Of a DNA stretch of 64,000 bases, positions 45,847 through 54,523 are shown piece after piece (within the stretch, counting starts at the first letter, position 1; every line of letters starts with the position of its first letter). The position numbers and the translations under genes are program-made. Location: positions 2,457,618 to 2,521,617 of the forward strand of contig OZ024850.1 in assembly GCA_964017145.1 (NCBI GenBank), given 5' to 3'. Source of the stretch: Agrocybe praecox. Lineage: Eukaryota; Basidiomycota; Agaricomycetes; Agaricales; Agrocybaceae. A model generated the notes under the pieces. The model saw only the letters and a list, made by a program, of their open reading frames with translations. It was not told the DNA's origin and did not search any database.

Positions 45847-46187
45847 TCTGTCGCGTCGCTTCTCCAAGTGCTCTACTACAAACCAAACAAACTAAACAGT
45901 GTCCCAGACCCCCAGTTGCAGTTAGTCAGTAAATTCGTGGTTATTACACACAAATGCACACATGCACAAAACCCCAAACCCCTGATCAACGCGCGCGTCC
46001 TACGCGTAATTAAGCACATCAATGATGGACACTTGGATAAATAAATGAGACACGTGATAATTTATTTAATCTTGAAGCCTTAGGCTACTTGAGTCTTGGG
46101 CTCGTACACGTCTCTTGCCTATTCATCACCACCATTACCACCACCAATTGCGTCTGCTGTCCACGCCCCCGTCCACGGGTACTTCAA
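45847..46187. other. Intergenic
   Basis: No gene seen; AT-rich, with CACACAAATGCACACATGCAC at about 45947-45967. Confidence 0.4.
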
Positions 46188-46433
46188 CTATCGATATCCA
46201 GACTTCGCATCCACGTTAATCTTGACGATCTTCGGGGACGGTATATCGCTCATCGTGAAATCGCAGGGATAAACACAAGCACATCGCGTTGGGAGTGCTA
46301 GCCTGTACTTACTTAGCATCGCGATTTCATTCATAGGACGCAGCAGGGTTTTTTGATAGCTGGTTCTACGATCACGACTAACGACAGTGTTGGATTTTGA
46401 GAATTCGGCGTACGACTCGAACTTGGAGGTCAT
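46188..46433 (-). CDS. Possible small gene divergent from the p34-like gene
   Basis: The minus-strand ATG at 46433 opens MTSKFESYAEFSKSNTVVSR, DRRTSYQKTLLRPMNEIAML. Unspliced it runs to a stop at 46188 (82 residues). A donor (GTAAGTACAGG) after 'AML' suggests an intron, so the true 3' end is unclear. The N-terminal 40 residues look protein-like. No family recognised. Only 166 bp separate it from the p34-like start, as in a shared promoter. Confidence 0.35.
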   Translation of the reverse strand: MTSKFESYAEFSKSNTVVSRDRRTSYQKTLLRPMNEIAMLSKYRLALPTRCACVYPCDFTMSDIPSPKIVKINVDAKSGYR

Positions 46434-46599
46434 CGTTCGCTTGGGGCAAACGGCATTCTGCATACCACTGGTACCACGCTGCTGTGCTGCGTTACGTTAA
46501 ACCGCGACTCAGTTTACTCATACGTGATCAACGAAACGCACAGCATTTCTTCGCTTATTTTTGTTTTTCTGAAACGCCGCATATAAACAAGGAAATACG

Positions 46600-48466
46600 A
46601 TGGGAGACGCTGCTACCACCACCACTGCTAGTGCTAGAGCTACTCCCGCTAGTGTCACTTCGATATCACAGGCAGATGTGATACTCCGACGCAAGAATGT
46701 AGGCGATGCAAGCGAAAAGGACAACGAAGATGAAGATGAAGATGGGAATGAAGACGATCCGGCGTGTAGGATCCTAGTCGTTTCTGCGTCTCTGGAAGTG
46801 GGATTATCGTTTGTCGAACGTGAGTATCTTTAGATTTATTACATATTTTTACTTACCTACGCAATGCGTATTATTTTCTAGGATTCAAGGTGTTCTCGTC
46901 TTCTTCATTCTCGTCCTCCTCAACGCTCCCACTATCAGCAGGATCGAAATCGCTTTCGTCTGAATTGACACCGACGTCGACCCCAAAATCACATCTGACG
47001 ATCCCGCATGTCTTGTCTAACAAATATTACTCTGCCCCCGTGCACTTTGCGCTGCATGCACCTGTGCATGGGGCAGTTGATGCTTCTGGCGGGGTAGTAC
47101 GAAAACAAAAAGGCAGTCGCTCATCGTGGCCGCCTGCGGTCGTGTTTGTCTGGGAACGGTCAACTGCTACATCGTCTTTGGCATCGGATAAGTGGAGACA
47201 GGACGCGGAGGATCTGGCGAAGCAGGTGCAGGATGTGGAGGAGTGGGAGCCGGAGGTTATGCTTGGTGTGCGGGTGGGAGGTGGTGATGGTTATGAGGGA
47301 GAGGAAGAAGATAACGGGGATATTGATAATGCGCTTATGCAGCTTGGGTTTGAGTATGTGGATGTGGATGATTCTGATCGTCGTGTGGTCGGTACTGCCA
47401 ATTCCCGGGATGAAGAGGACGAAGACGATGGAGGTAAGTTTGTTTTCATTATTTATTATTATTATTATACATAGTGTTCCTTGCTGACTACATGATATTT
47501 AATTTTCTAGGTATTGGGATTCCAGGCTTGCCGCGCGTTCTGGACGCGCTGAGCACGATCATGTGGCCTTCTATGACATCGGCCGGGAAAGGAAAAGGGA
47601 AACTTACGGACAGGCAACAAGCAGAAGCAGAGCAGGAAGATATAATGCACGAGTTATTGCTCAGCGTGTCTGATATGAGCGGATTAGGGAGGAAGGAGAG
47701 TGAGGAAGAACCAACGGACGCGTTTTTCTTTTCTCCGTATGATTTTGGCAAAAAGTCATCGACATTGGAAGTCCCTGGTGGAAAGAGGGAGAGGAAGCAG
47801 CCGTGGTTGGACACGAATAATCTGAGCGGTGATGATGGGATGCTGGATTCGCCTGGGGATATCGAAGGTGGAGGAGGATTATCGCCTTTTGGTCTGGGGA
47901 AGGAGAGAATGTTGGGAAAGAAAGTATCGATGGGGTTCGAGGATGACTTTGCAGAGTTTATCAGCGCGCCTGTGGAAGTGGAGGGACACGGAAAGGGGAA
48001 AAAGAGGGCGAATGTTGGTCTGGGCGTTGATCTTGATCACCTGGACTTGAGTGAGGCAGGGTTTGAAGAGATGAGAGAGAGGACACCTGTGATGGAGACT
48101 GCGATCGCGGAGAGCGTGGTTACAGGAGACAGTCTAGGTCTTCGATCAGCAACTCGCTACGCCTCTTCTGACTTTGGAGATATTCCCGATGAGGAAATTT
48201 ACGAGCAACTGGGAGAGGACGAGGAATGGGTAGATGCTGATAATTCTGCTTGGGACGACGAGGAGGATATGCCTACAAAAGAAGAAATTGAGGAGACTGC
48301 GGAGAGGATATTTGGTGGATTCCGACGGGCATCTGAAATTGAACTTGACCAGGTGCTTGAGTCGCTGCATGGATTGAAGAGAGAGATAGCATCGATGAGC
48401 GACGAGGAGGAAAGACAGCGACTGGCTGCCAAGGTTGCACTGGGAGTTGTGTATGGAATGAATTAA
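46600..48466 (+). CDS. Alpha/gamma-adaptin-binding protein p34 / Irc6-like
   Basis: In other eukaryotes p34 (AAGAB, yeast Irc6) assists assembly of AP-1/AP-2 clathrin adaptors. The N-terminal part has an acidic stretch, then CRILVVSASLEVGLSFVER, the GTPase-like start of the family. Next comes a Ser-rich insert, then PAVVFVWERSTATSS, GFEYVDVDDSD and GIPGLPRVLDALSTIMWPSM, the last being the best family match. A long linker precedes the C-terminal block FGGFRRASEIELDQVLESLH, GLKREIASMSDEEERQRLAA, KVALGVVYGMN, which matches the adaptin-binding C-terminus. Introns: about 46820-46881 and 47434-47511. Identification is by motif order. Confidence 0.75.
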
Positions 48467-48474
48467 AATTATAG

Positions 48475-48917
48475 AACATATATTGTGCAAAAAATCATTC
48501 GCACAAGTTTATCTCCAACACACAAGTTGGATAAACACAAGTGATTTTTTTGCACAAGTTCTGGTCTGTTGATTGTTTTGGCAGATATATTGTGCAAAAA
48601 GTATTCATAAAACACAAGTTGAAAATGCCTCCCATCACACTGCAAATTCGGCAAAAATGTACTATTTCACAAGTACACTTGCTTTTGCACAAGTTATACA
48701 AATTTAACAAGTTCATACTAATTAAAACATACACAAGTGGAAAATAAAATAAAATATTCTGCACAAGTCCATATGTCTGTTGTATGCTTTGGCTAAGTTG
48801 GTAAGAAAAATACAAGCTTTTGAACAGACCGGAACTTATGCAAAAAATCACTTGTGGTAGTCCAACTCGTGTATTGGGAACAAACTTGTGCAAAGAAAAT
48901 TTTGCACAATATATGTT
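48475..48917. mobile_element. Fold-back/MITE-like element with ~95-bp inverted arms, rich in CACAAGT
   Basis: The left arm, beginning AACATATATTGTGCAAAA at 48475, is matched in inverse orientation by the right arm ending at 48917. The match runs about 95 bp at roughly 80% identity, up to GGTCTGTT (48563-48570) versus AACAGACC (48822-48829). Within the element CACAAGT (either strand) occurs about eleven times. There is no transposase ORF. No clear target-site duplication was found. It begins about 9 bp after the p34 stop codon and ends 136 bp before the next gene's ATG, so it could supply a terminator or promoter. Confidence 0.72.
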
Positions 48918-49053
48918 TCGTACAATATATCTGCCATATAAATGGCGTCATGTGAATCCATTGATCGGTTCCTGTCAATCAAAGCAACCCTGTTCCTCTT
49001 TCCACGCTCTCTTTCTTTTTTTTTTCTTATTCTTTTTCCTTGTCTCTTCCTTC

Positions 49054-52000
49054 ATGGCCGATGACTTTCAACAGCATCGACCACGGTTCAACCGTCAACC
49101 TACTCATCCAGCAATGGATCAGAATCATTCTCTGAATCAACGGCCTTCTGTGCCTAACATCTATACACATGCTCAGTCTACTAGTCCAACTTCAAATACA
49201 CTACTAAAAAAACGACATTCCGCGTTGACTTTATCAACATCTCCATCCGCCTCTTCACCGCCGCTGCATTTCCCAGTGCCACCGCCTTTACCGGATTTGC
49301 GTAGTATGATCAATAATAAATCCCAGCAGAATATTGTCCTGCCAGGTGGCGCTCCAGCCATGCCTTTACGCCCCCCTCGTCATCCCGGAAGGGAAAGGGA
49401 AATTCAACAACAACAAGGGGGTGCTTTGCCGATGAACGTCCGCATCCCTTCATCTGCGTCGTCCATCGCTAGCAACACCGTCCCCCCATCACCCGCGTCG
49501 ATCGCCAGCAGCGCGATGTCATCCTTTCAGAATCAGAATCAGCAGAGGCGAGCAACGAGTCATTCTAATCTAAAGAAAAAGAGCTTTGTAATTGGAGGAA
49601 GTTCGAGTCGGCCAGGAACGGCTGATAGCGCGATGACGAGTTCTTCAGCGTACGGTCCTGTGCCTCCTAGTGCTACTAGCTCTACTCGGGAGCGGGAGTG
49701 GGGCGGCAGCAGCGCTGGTGGGAACACGGCGACTGGCGTTATCAACGAGGACGATAGAGACGATGAGGAGGAGGACTATGGGAATACTGGAAGTTATAGT
49801 TATTTGGAAATGAGGGGTGGCGGTGGCGGTGGGAGTCATGCAGCCCAACAAGAAAAGAAGAGAGTGGAGGTTACACCATGGGAATTCCAGGCGTTGCCTG
49901 AGGAGTCGGCCGCTGTGCTCAACAGCAACAACGACCTCGAAGTTGGACCTGGTTCGTCGAATGTGGTTTATCAACAACAACAACATAGGCCAAGGAGCAT
50001 TAAAACCTCCCGAGTGTCCGCGTCGTCCGTCCCACCGCCCCCGGTGCCGCCTATGCCATCTAGCCCAATGCCCATGTCCGCTGGGTCAGGCGCGAACGCA
50101 TCGGTTTTCTCCATCCCCCATTCGGCGTCGGCGGCATCGACCACACATTCCATGAAGACGGGGGCGAGGGTCGTATCCCCGTCCGTCGCGACAGGTCCAA
50201 TGGACGAGGTGACCCCGTGGGATATGTACCCCGTCGGCGTTACCAATGTGAATACTAGCAATAATAGTGTGCACACGCCGACATCGACCAAAGCACCGTC
50301 TTCATTCAGCCATAATTTGTCTTCTGCCAATTTGCCCATGAGCAGTAGCGGGAATCATTCTTCGGTCAACTTGAATAGTCCGGTTACAAACACGAAGATC
50401 ATCGCACCTTTGGCGAATGTCGTCTCGCCAAGTGTGGCGACGGGTTCGATGGACGAGGTTACACCGTGGGATATGTATCCTGTCCCGGAGGGAGGGGCTT
50501 CTTCTCTTATTTCGGGGGGTGGATCTGGAACTGGGGCTGGTGTGAGAGAGAGGGCGGGCTCGGCATCCATTGGATCGGGGCAAGGTATCTTACCTTCGTC
50601 TGCGTCGGGGGGCAGAGAGAAAGAAGAAAAGGAGAAGAAGAGAGGAGGCGGGACATTGGGGAAGATCAAGGCTGCTGTGAAGAATGCGGCTAGTGGTGCT
50701 AGTGGTAGTGGGGAAATGAAGAAACAAAGGAGGGGGAGCAGCAGTGCTGCTAGTGGGGCGGGCACGATTGCGAGTGGTACAAGTTGGGCTAGTGGGTCTG
50801 GTACCGGCTCTGGTCCTGGTGGGATTAAACAAGGACAAGGATCGGGAGGGATGACGCCGACAGCGTACAATACGACATTCTTCCCCCAGCCTGTGCCTCC
50901 TGGTATTCCGCTGCCGAATAGCCGCAAGATTAAACCCACCATCCAGCAGCAGCAGCAGCAGCAGCAGCAGGTACCTGGGGCGGGGAACAGAAATCCATCC
51001 AACTCGTTCTCATCTGCCACTTCGGGATCAACGACGTCGTCTGTGTCGACGAGCGCTACGACGCCTCCGAATACGCCCCCGCTTCCGTCTCCGCACATGG
51101 TTATATCGAACTCAACTTCGAGCTCGTCGTTGAGTCCGACGAGGGCGTATTTCATGCATTCAAATCATAGCGCGCATAGTGCGGGTGGGGTTGTTGGGAA
51201 TGCGAATGGAGGTAGTGGTGGAGTTACTGGCAGCCCGAGGACGACAGCGAATACTGCGATATATCACTCGCCGAGCACGTCGACGTTGGGAAGCGTGCTT
51301 TCGCGGGAGTCGCATGGGTCGGCGGGTAAAGGTTTCGTGGGCGAAGGTATAAGAGGGACTGGGAGCGTGGTTGATCTGTCTTTAGCTTCTGGAGGTGGTG
51401 GTAGTGGTCCGTATGCGTATTCGCCTGGACACCCAACTGGGCAGTATACACCGACACAACCGACTTCTGCTGTGCATAAGAAGCAGAGCTTGATGAGCAC
51501 CAAGAGCAGTATTGGCGGGTCGAACTCGATGCCTCCTACACCCCTGACGGCTTCTTCGACGGCGTTTTCGACATCGACGGTATCGCATTCGCAGCACTCG
51601 ATACATACGCCATCGACTATGTCGGTTTCTTCAGGTGCGGTGGCTACTGCTACGGGACCTGTGGAAGATGTCACGCCTTGGGAGATGTATCCTGCACCGG
51701 CGCATACAGTTATGGCGCCTCCGCCTCCGCCTCCGCCTATATCGAAGGATGGGATGTCGACTGCAAAAAAGCAACAGCAGCAGCAACAACAGAGGCCGAG
51801 AGCGGGTACGGTTGGGTCGGTGGTTTCTGCGTTTTCGGGCAAGAGTGAGAAGAGCCAGAGTGGGGTGTCGAATGGTGCTGGTGGCGGGGGAAGTCCGAAC
51901 CCGAATGTTGGGAATAATGCTAATGCATATATCGTGCAATCGCAGGTTGGAGATGGAAGTGTCGGAGGTGGAGTTGGAGTAGCATTAGGAGGACCAGGAC

Positions 52001-52605
52001 CTATACCAAGTGCTGGAGCGTCGAGGAAGTCCTTGCCTTATTCCGAACGATCTGGAACGTCGTCGTCGGGATATTATAAGCAGCAATACCCACACCACAC
52101 CCCTCATGGTCAACAGCAATATCAGCCGACAACACCACCGGCAAAGACAGGCCCGACAGAAGAAGTGACGCCTTGGGAGTTGGAGGATACGTTGCCCCTG
52201 CCAAATGTGGGATTGGTCAGGGTCGAGTCGGGGGGCGCGTCGACGTCATCTTTGCCTGGGTCGTTAGGTAGCGTTCCTGCTCCGAATATTCATGCTGCTG
52301 CTGCTTCGAGCTCGAGTTCGGGATTAGGCGCAGGCGTAGGCTCAGCGACGACGCGAGCGCGAGGTTCTATGACGCTGGAACAGCTAGAAGAGGTCATGCC
52401 GTGGGAGCTGTCTGCGCCCCCGCCACCTTCGTCGCCTCTTCCGAGCGCGATGAGTCAGAGTCAAGGTCAAAGTCAAAGTCAATATCAGAGTCAAGGACAG
52501 GGACAGGCGTATTCGTCTTCTGGGGAAGAGACGGGTGTCGCTGGCGGGGGTTTGAGGGAGAGGAAGTCGTTCAAGATGGTGCGTCCTCGTCGTGGTTTGC
52601 CTTGA
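49054..52605 (+). CDS. Long disordered Ser/Gly/Pro-rich protein with six VTPWE-type repeats
   Basis: No domain recognised. A single 1,183-codon open frame from ATG 49054 (MADDFQQHRPRFNRQPTHPA); the in-frame TTG at 48820 lies inside the fold-back element and is not credible. Six copies of [MVTL]-[DE]-[ED]-V-[TM]-P-W-[ED]-[MLF] are spread along it: RVEVTPWEF (about 49861), MDEVTPWDMYPV (50200 and 50449), VEDVTPWEMYP (51661), TEEVTPWEL (52156) and LEEVMPWEL (52384). Two copies share the longer lead VVSPSVATG. The rest is low complexity: poly-Gln (50944-50970, 51772-51790), Gly runs, QSQGQSQSQYQSQ. A Lys-rich block (GKIKAAVKNAASGASGSGEM) lies near 50660. The end is RKSFKMVRPRRGLP. Such regularly spaced short motifs in a disordered chain usually bind a partner; which one is unknown. 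Confidence 0.75.
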   Translation: MADDFQQHRPRFNRQPTHPAMDQNHSLNQRPSVPNIYTHAQSTSPTSNTLLKKRHSALTLSTSPSASSPPLHFPVPPPLPDLRSMINNKSQQNIVLPGGAPAMPLRPPRHPGREREIQQQQGGALPMNVRIPSSASSIASNTVPPSPASIASSAMSSFQNQNQQRRATSHSNLKKKSFVIGGSSSRPGTADSAMTSSSAYGPVPPSATSSTREREWGGSSAGGNTATGVINEDDRDDEEEDYGNTGSYSYLEMRGGGGGGSHAAQQEKKRVEVTPWEFQALPEESAAVLNSNNDLEVGPGSSNVVYQQQQHRPRSIKTSRVSASSVPPPPVPPMPSSPMPMSAGSGANASVFSIPHSASAASTTHSMKTGARVVSPSVATGPMDEVTPWDMYPVGVTNVNTSNNSVHTPTSTKAPSSFSHNLSSANLPMSSSGNHSSVNLNSPVTNTKIIAPLANVVSPSVATGSMDEVTPWDMYPVPEGGASSLISGGGSGTGAGVRERAGSASIGSGQGILPSSASGGREKEEKEKKRGGGTLGKIKAAVKNAASGASGSGEMKKQRRGSSSAASGAGTIASGTSWASGSGTGSGPGGIKQGQGSGGMTPTAYNTTFFPQPVPPGIPLPNSRKIKPTIQQQQQQQQQVPGAGNRNPSNSFSSATSGSTTSSVSTSATTPPNTPPLPSPHMVISNSTSSSSLSPTRAYFMHSNHSAHSAGGVVGNANGGSGGVTGSPRTTANTAIYHSPSTSTLGSVLSRESHGSAGKGFVGEGIRGTGSVVDLSLASGGGGSGPYAYSPGHPTGQYTPTQPTSAVHKKQSLMSTKSSIGGSNSMPPTPLTASSTAFSTSTVSHSQHSIHTPSTMSVSSGAVATATGPVEDVTPWEMYPAPAHTVMAPPPPPPPISKDGMSTAKKQQQQQQQRPRAGTVGSVVSAFSGKSEKSQSGVSNGAGGGGSPNPNVGNNANAYIVQSQVGDGSVGGGVGVALGGPGPIPSAGASRKSLPYSERSGTSSSGYYKQQYPHHTPHGQQQYQPTTPPAKTGPTEEVTPWELEDTLPLPNVGLVRVESGGASTSSLPGSLGSVPAPNIHAAAASSSSSGLGAGVGSATTRARGSMTLEQLEEVMPWELSAPPPPSSPLPSAMSQSQGQSQSQYQSQGQGQAYSSSGEETGVAGGGLRERKSFKMVRPRRGLP
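50944..50970 (+). repeat. (CAG)9 coding microsatellite
   Basis: Nine perfect CAG codons, encoding poly-Gln in the VTPWE-repeat protein. Confidence 0.9.
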
Positions 52606-54523
52606 TTGTGGTTTTTTCCTTGGTTTTCTTTGGACTTTTCGACTTGGGACACTCTGGACTTTTTAATTCTTTGTTTTGGGACTTTATTTTTTCGACTTTC
52701 TTTTCTTTTCTTTCTTTCTTTGCGCGCGCGCGCGCGCGTTTATTACACTGGATTGGATTAAATCATCGTGTTATTCTTTTTCTCCTTTTTTGAATTTTCT
52801 TTACCTTGCCTTTTGCCCCTTTTTTGTTCCCCCGTTCATGTCCTGTTCCCTTCTTCTCACATTCACTTCCAATTTCCACGTTCTTCTGCTTCTTTCACTT
52901 CCCCTCCGAAGAGAATATCATGAAATCCGTTCTTCTCCTCTTTACACTTTCCTTACGTGTGTGCAAGTGTGCGTGTGAAGGTTGCATTTGTTCGTTCGTT
53001 CGCTGTTCATTTGAGTGAATCGACGGTGGTGGTGTGTGGTGGTTGAGAAGGAAAAGCGTTAGATTGAAATTGGTTGTCGTTAGCAATGCAAGCTTGTGTG
53101 CGTTGACTGACGTTTATGTGATGGTGCTGGGCTGTCCTAGTTGTTATCATTATGTGTGGTATGCGGTTGGTTGTCGTAATTGGGGTCATTTGTACGTTAT
53201 GTGCATGCACTCAAGTGTGGTTTTTGGGGGTGCAGATATTCGACGTTTATTGTTTTTGTTGTTTCGTTCGGGGGTGCTTTCGTGAAAGCTTCTCATCTTT
53301 TCTTGGATTCTCTTTGGGGGCTTCTGCTTCTTTTTCTCTGCCTGGACTTCTTCATCTTCCGTTCTTCTTGTCTTGGACTGCCTGTTTTGTGATGCGATAT
53401 GGGAGAAGGAGATGAGATGAGATGAGAGAGCTCGTGTTTGTTATTTCTTCTTACTTTTCTCTTCCGTGTTCGTTTTTTCCGTCCTACCGACGCGCTGTGT
53501 TTCGCAATTTCGGGGCCCTGAGGGACTTTGACAGCCGCCCAATATACCGAATATGTTATGACCGACAGGATAGTGGTGGTGTCTCGCTGACCGGCATATA
53601 ATGGACAGGGGTGTGTTCTGTTGTCGCGCGCTAGGTTGACTCGTAAGCGCCATGTCATAGTATATGGCTCGGTCGACCTAGTTGTTTCACGGCCCAATGC
53701 TAATTGACGTTAGCGTATTCTATTTTTGTATATTTTCATACTTTATTTGGGTTCGAGGTTCGTTCTTTCTTGCTTTGGGCATTTTTTTTTTTCTTTCTTT
53801 TCTTGGATGGGTCTAGCCTCTTTCGTCGGGTTTCCTTATTTCTGTTTTATTTTTTTCCTTACTTTTCTGCATTGCTGAACGCGAAATTCGGAAGACGGAG
53901 CGACGACGCGTTTCAGTGTTCTTGACCCTGCTGTGGACATCTTCTGACCCCTTTGCCGTTGTTGCGCCTATGACGCACTGTTGTCGTGTTACATAGGCCA
54001 TACGTGATACGGGTCCCGGCTTGGACACACATGGGGATTTGTTTTTGTTTTATTTTACATCTCTCTTTTTTTGAATTCCAATTTTACGCGATGTCATGCT
54101 CTGACGATCTGCTATCTGTCTTCCTGTCTATTCTTTTTCGTTATCTGCCTCTGTTCCGGGCTCAGCTCTTCTCGAGTTTGAGCCTAGAGAGCTGCTAGAT
54201 TCTGACGCTTGCTCTCTCTTTCCCATGGATTTATATTTATTTCCCTTTCAGAGTTGTGTTGCAGACGCGAGTTGTCATATGACGCGATGATGCGATGTAT
54301 ATTTTCCCCGATTCCGTTGGGCTTCTTTTTCCCCACTTTCTCGCGCGCGCGCGCATTTATTTCGGTTCTTATTTTGGTGTTTAGCCTGCGTGTGTGTGTA
54401 TGATTGATTACTGACTTGTATCCTCTCTTCTTCTTCCTTTCTCTCTCTATCCATCACTATCACCTACTGCAAACCATCGGAATATTGCCTTGTCCCTCTG
54501 GAATCATACACTATACACATATC
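52606..54523. promoter_or_regulatory. 1.9-kb pyrimidine-rich spacer with two (CG)n tracts
   Basis: Strongly T/C-rich on the plus strand, with no coding ORF supported. Contains GCGCGCGCGCGCGCGCG at 52722-52738 and CGCGCGCGCGCGC at 54342-54354. Probably the upstream region or long 5' UTR of the methyltransferase. I considered that it might be a long intron joining the two flanking ORFs (see findings). Confidence 0.4.

Noticed and set aside
48820..49053. N-terminal extension of the VTPWE protein from an upstream start
   Set aside because: The first codon is TTG and the extension is translated fold-back element and a T-rich leader; ATG 49054 is the credible start.
50355..51842. Long minus-strand ORFs opposite the VTPWE protein (266 and 192 codons)
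   Set aside because: Shadows of codon bias and Gly/Ser/Pro repeats on the coding strand; poly-Cys and Gly tracts are the complement of CAG and GGT runs.
53740..53770. GGGTTCGAGGTTCG as a tRNA T-arm (B box)
   Set aside because: No matching A box, anticodon stem or acceptor stem can be found around it.
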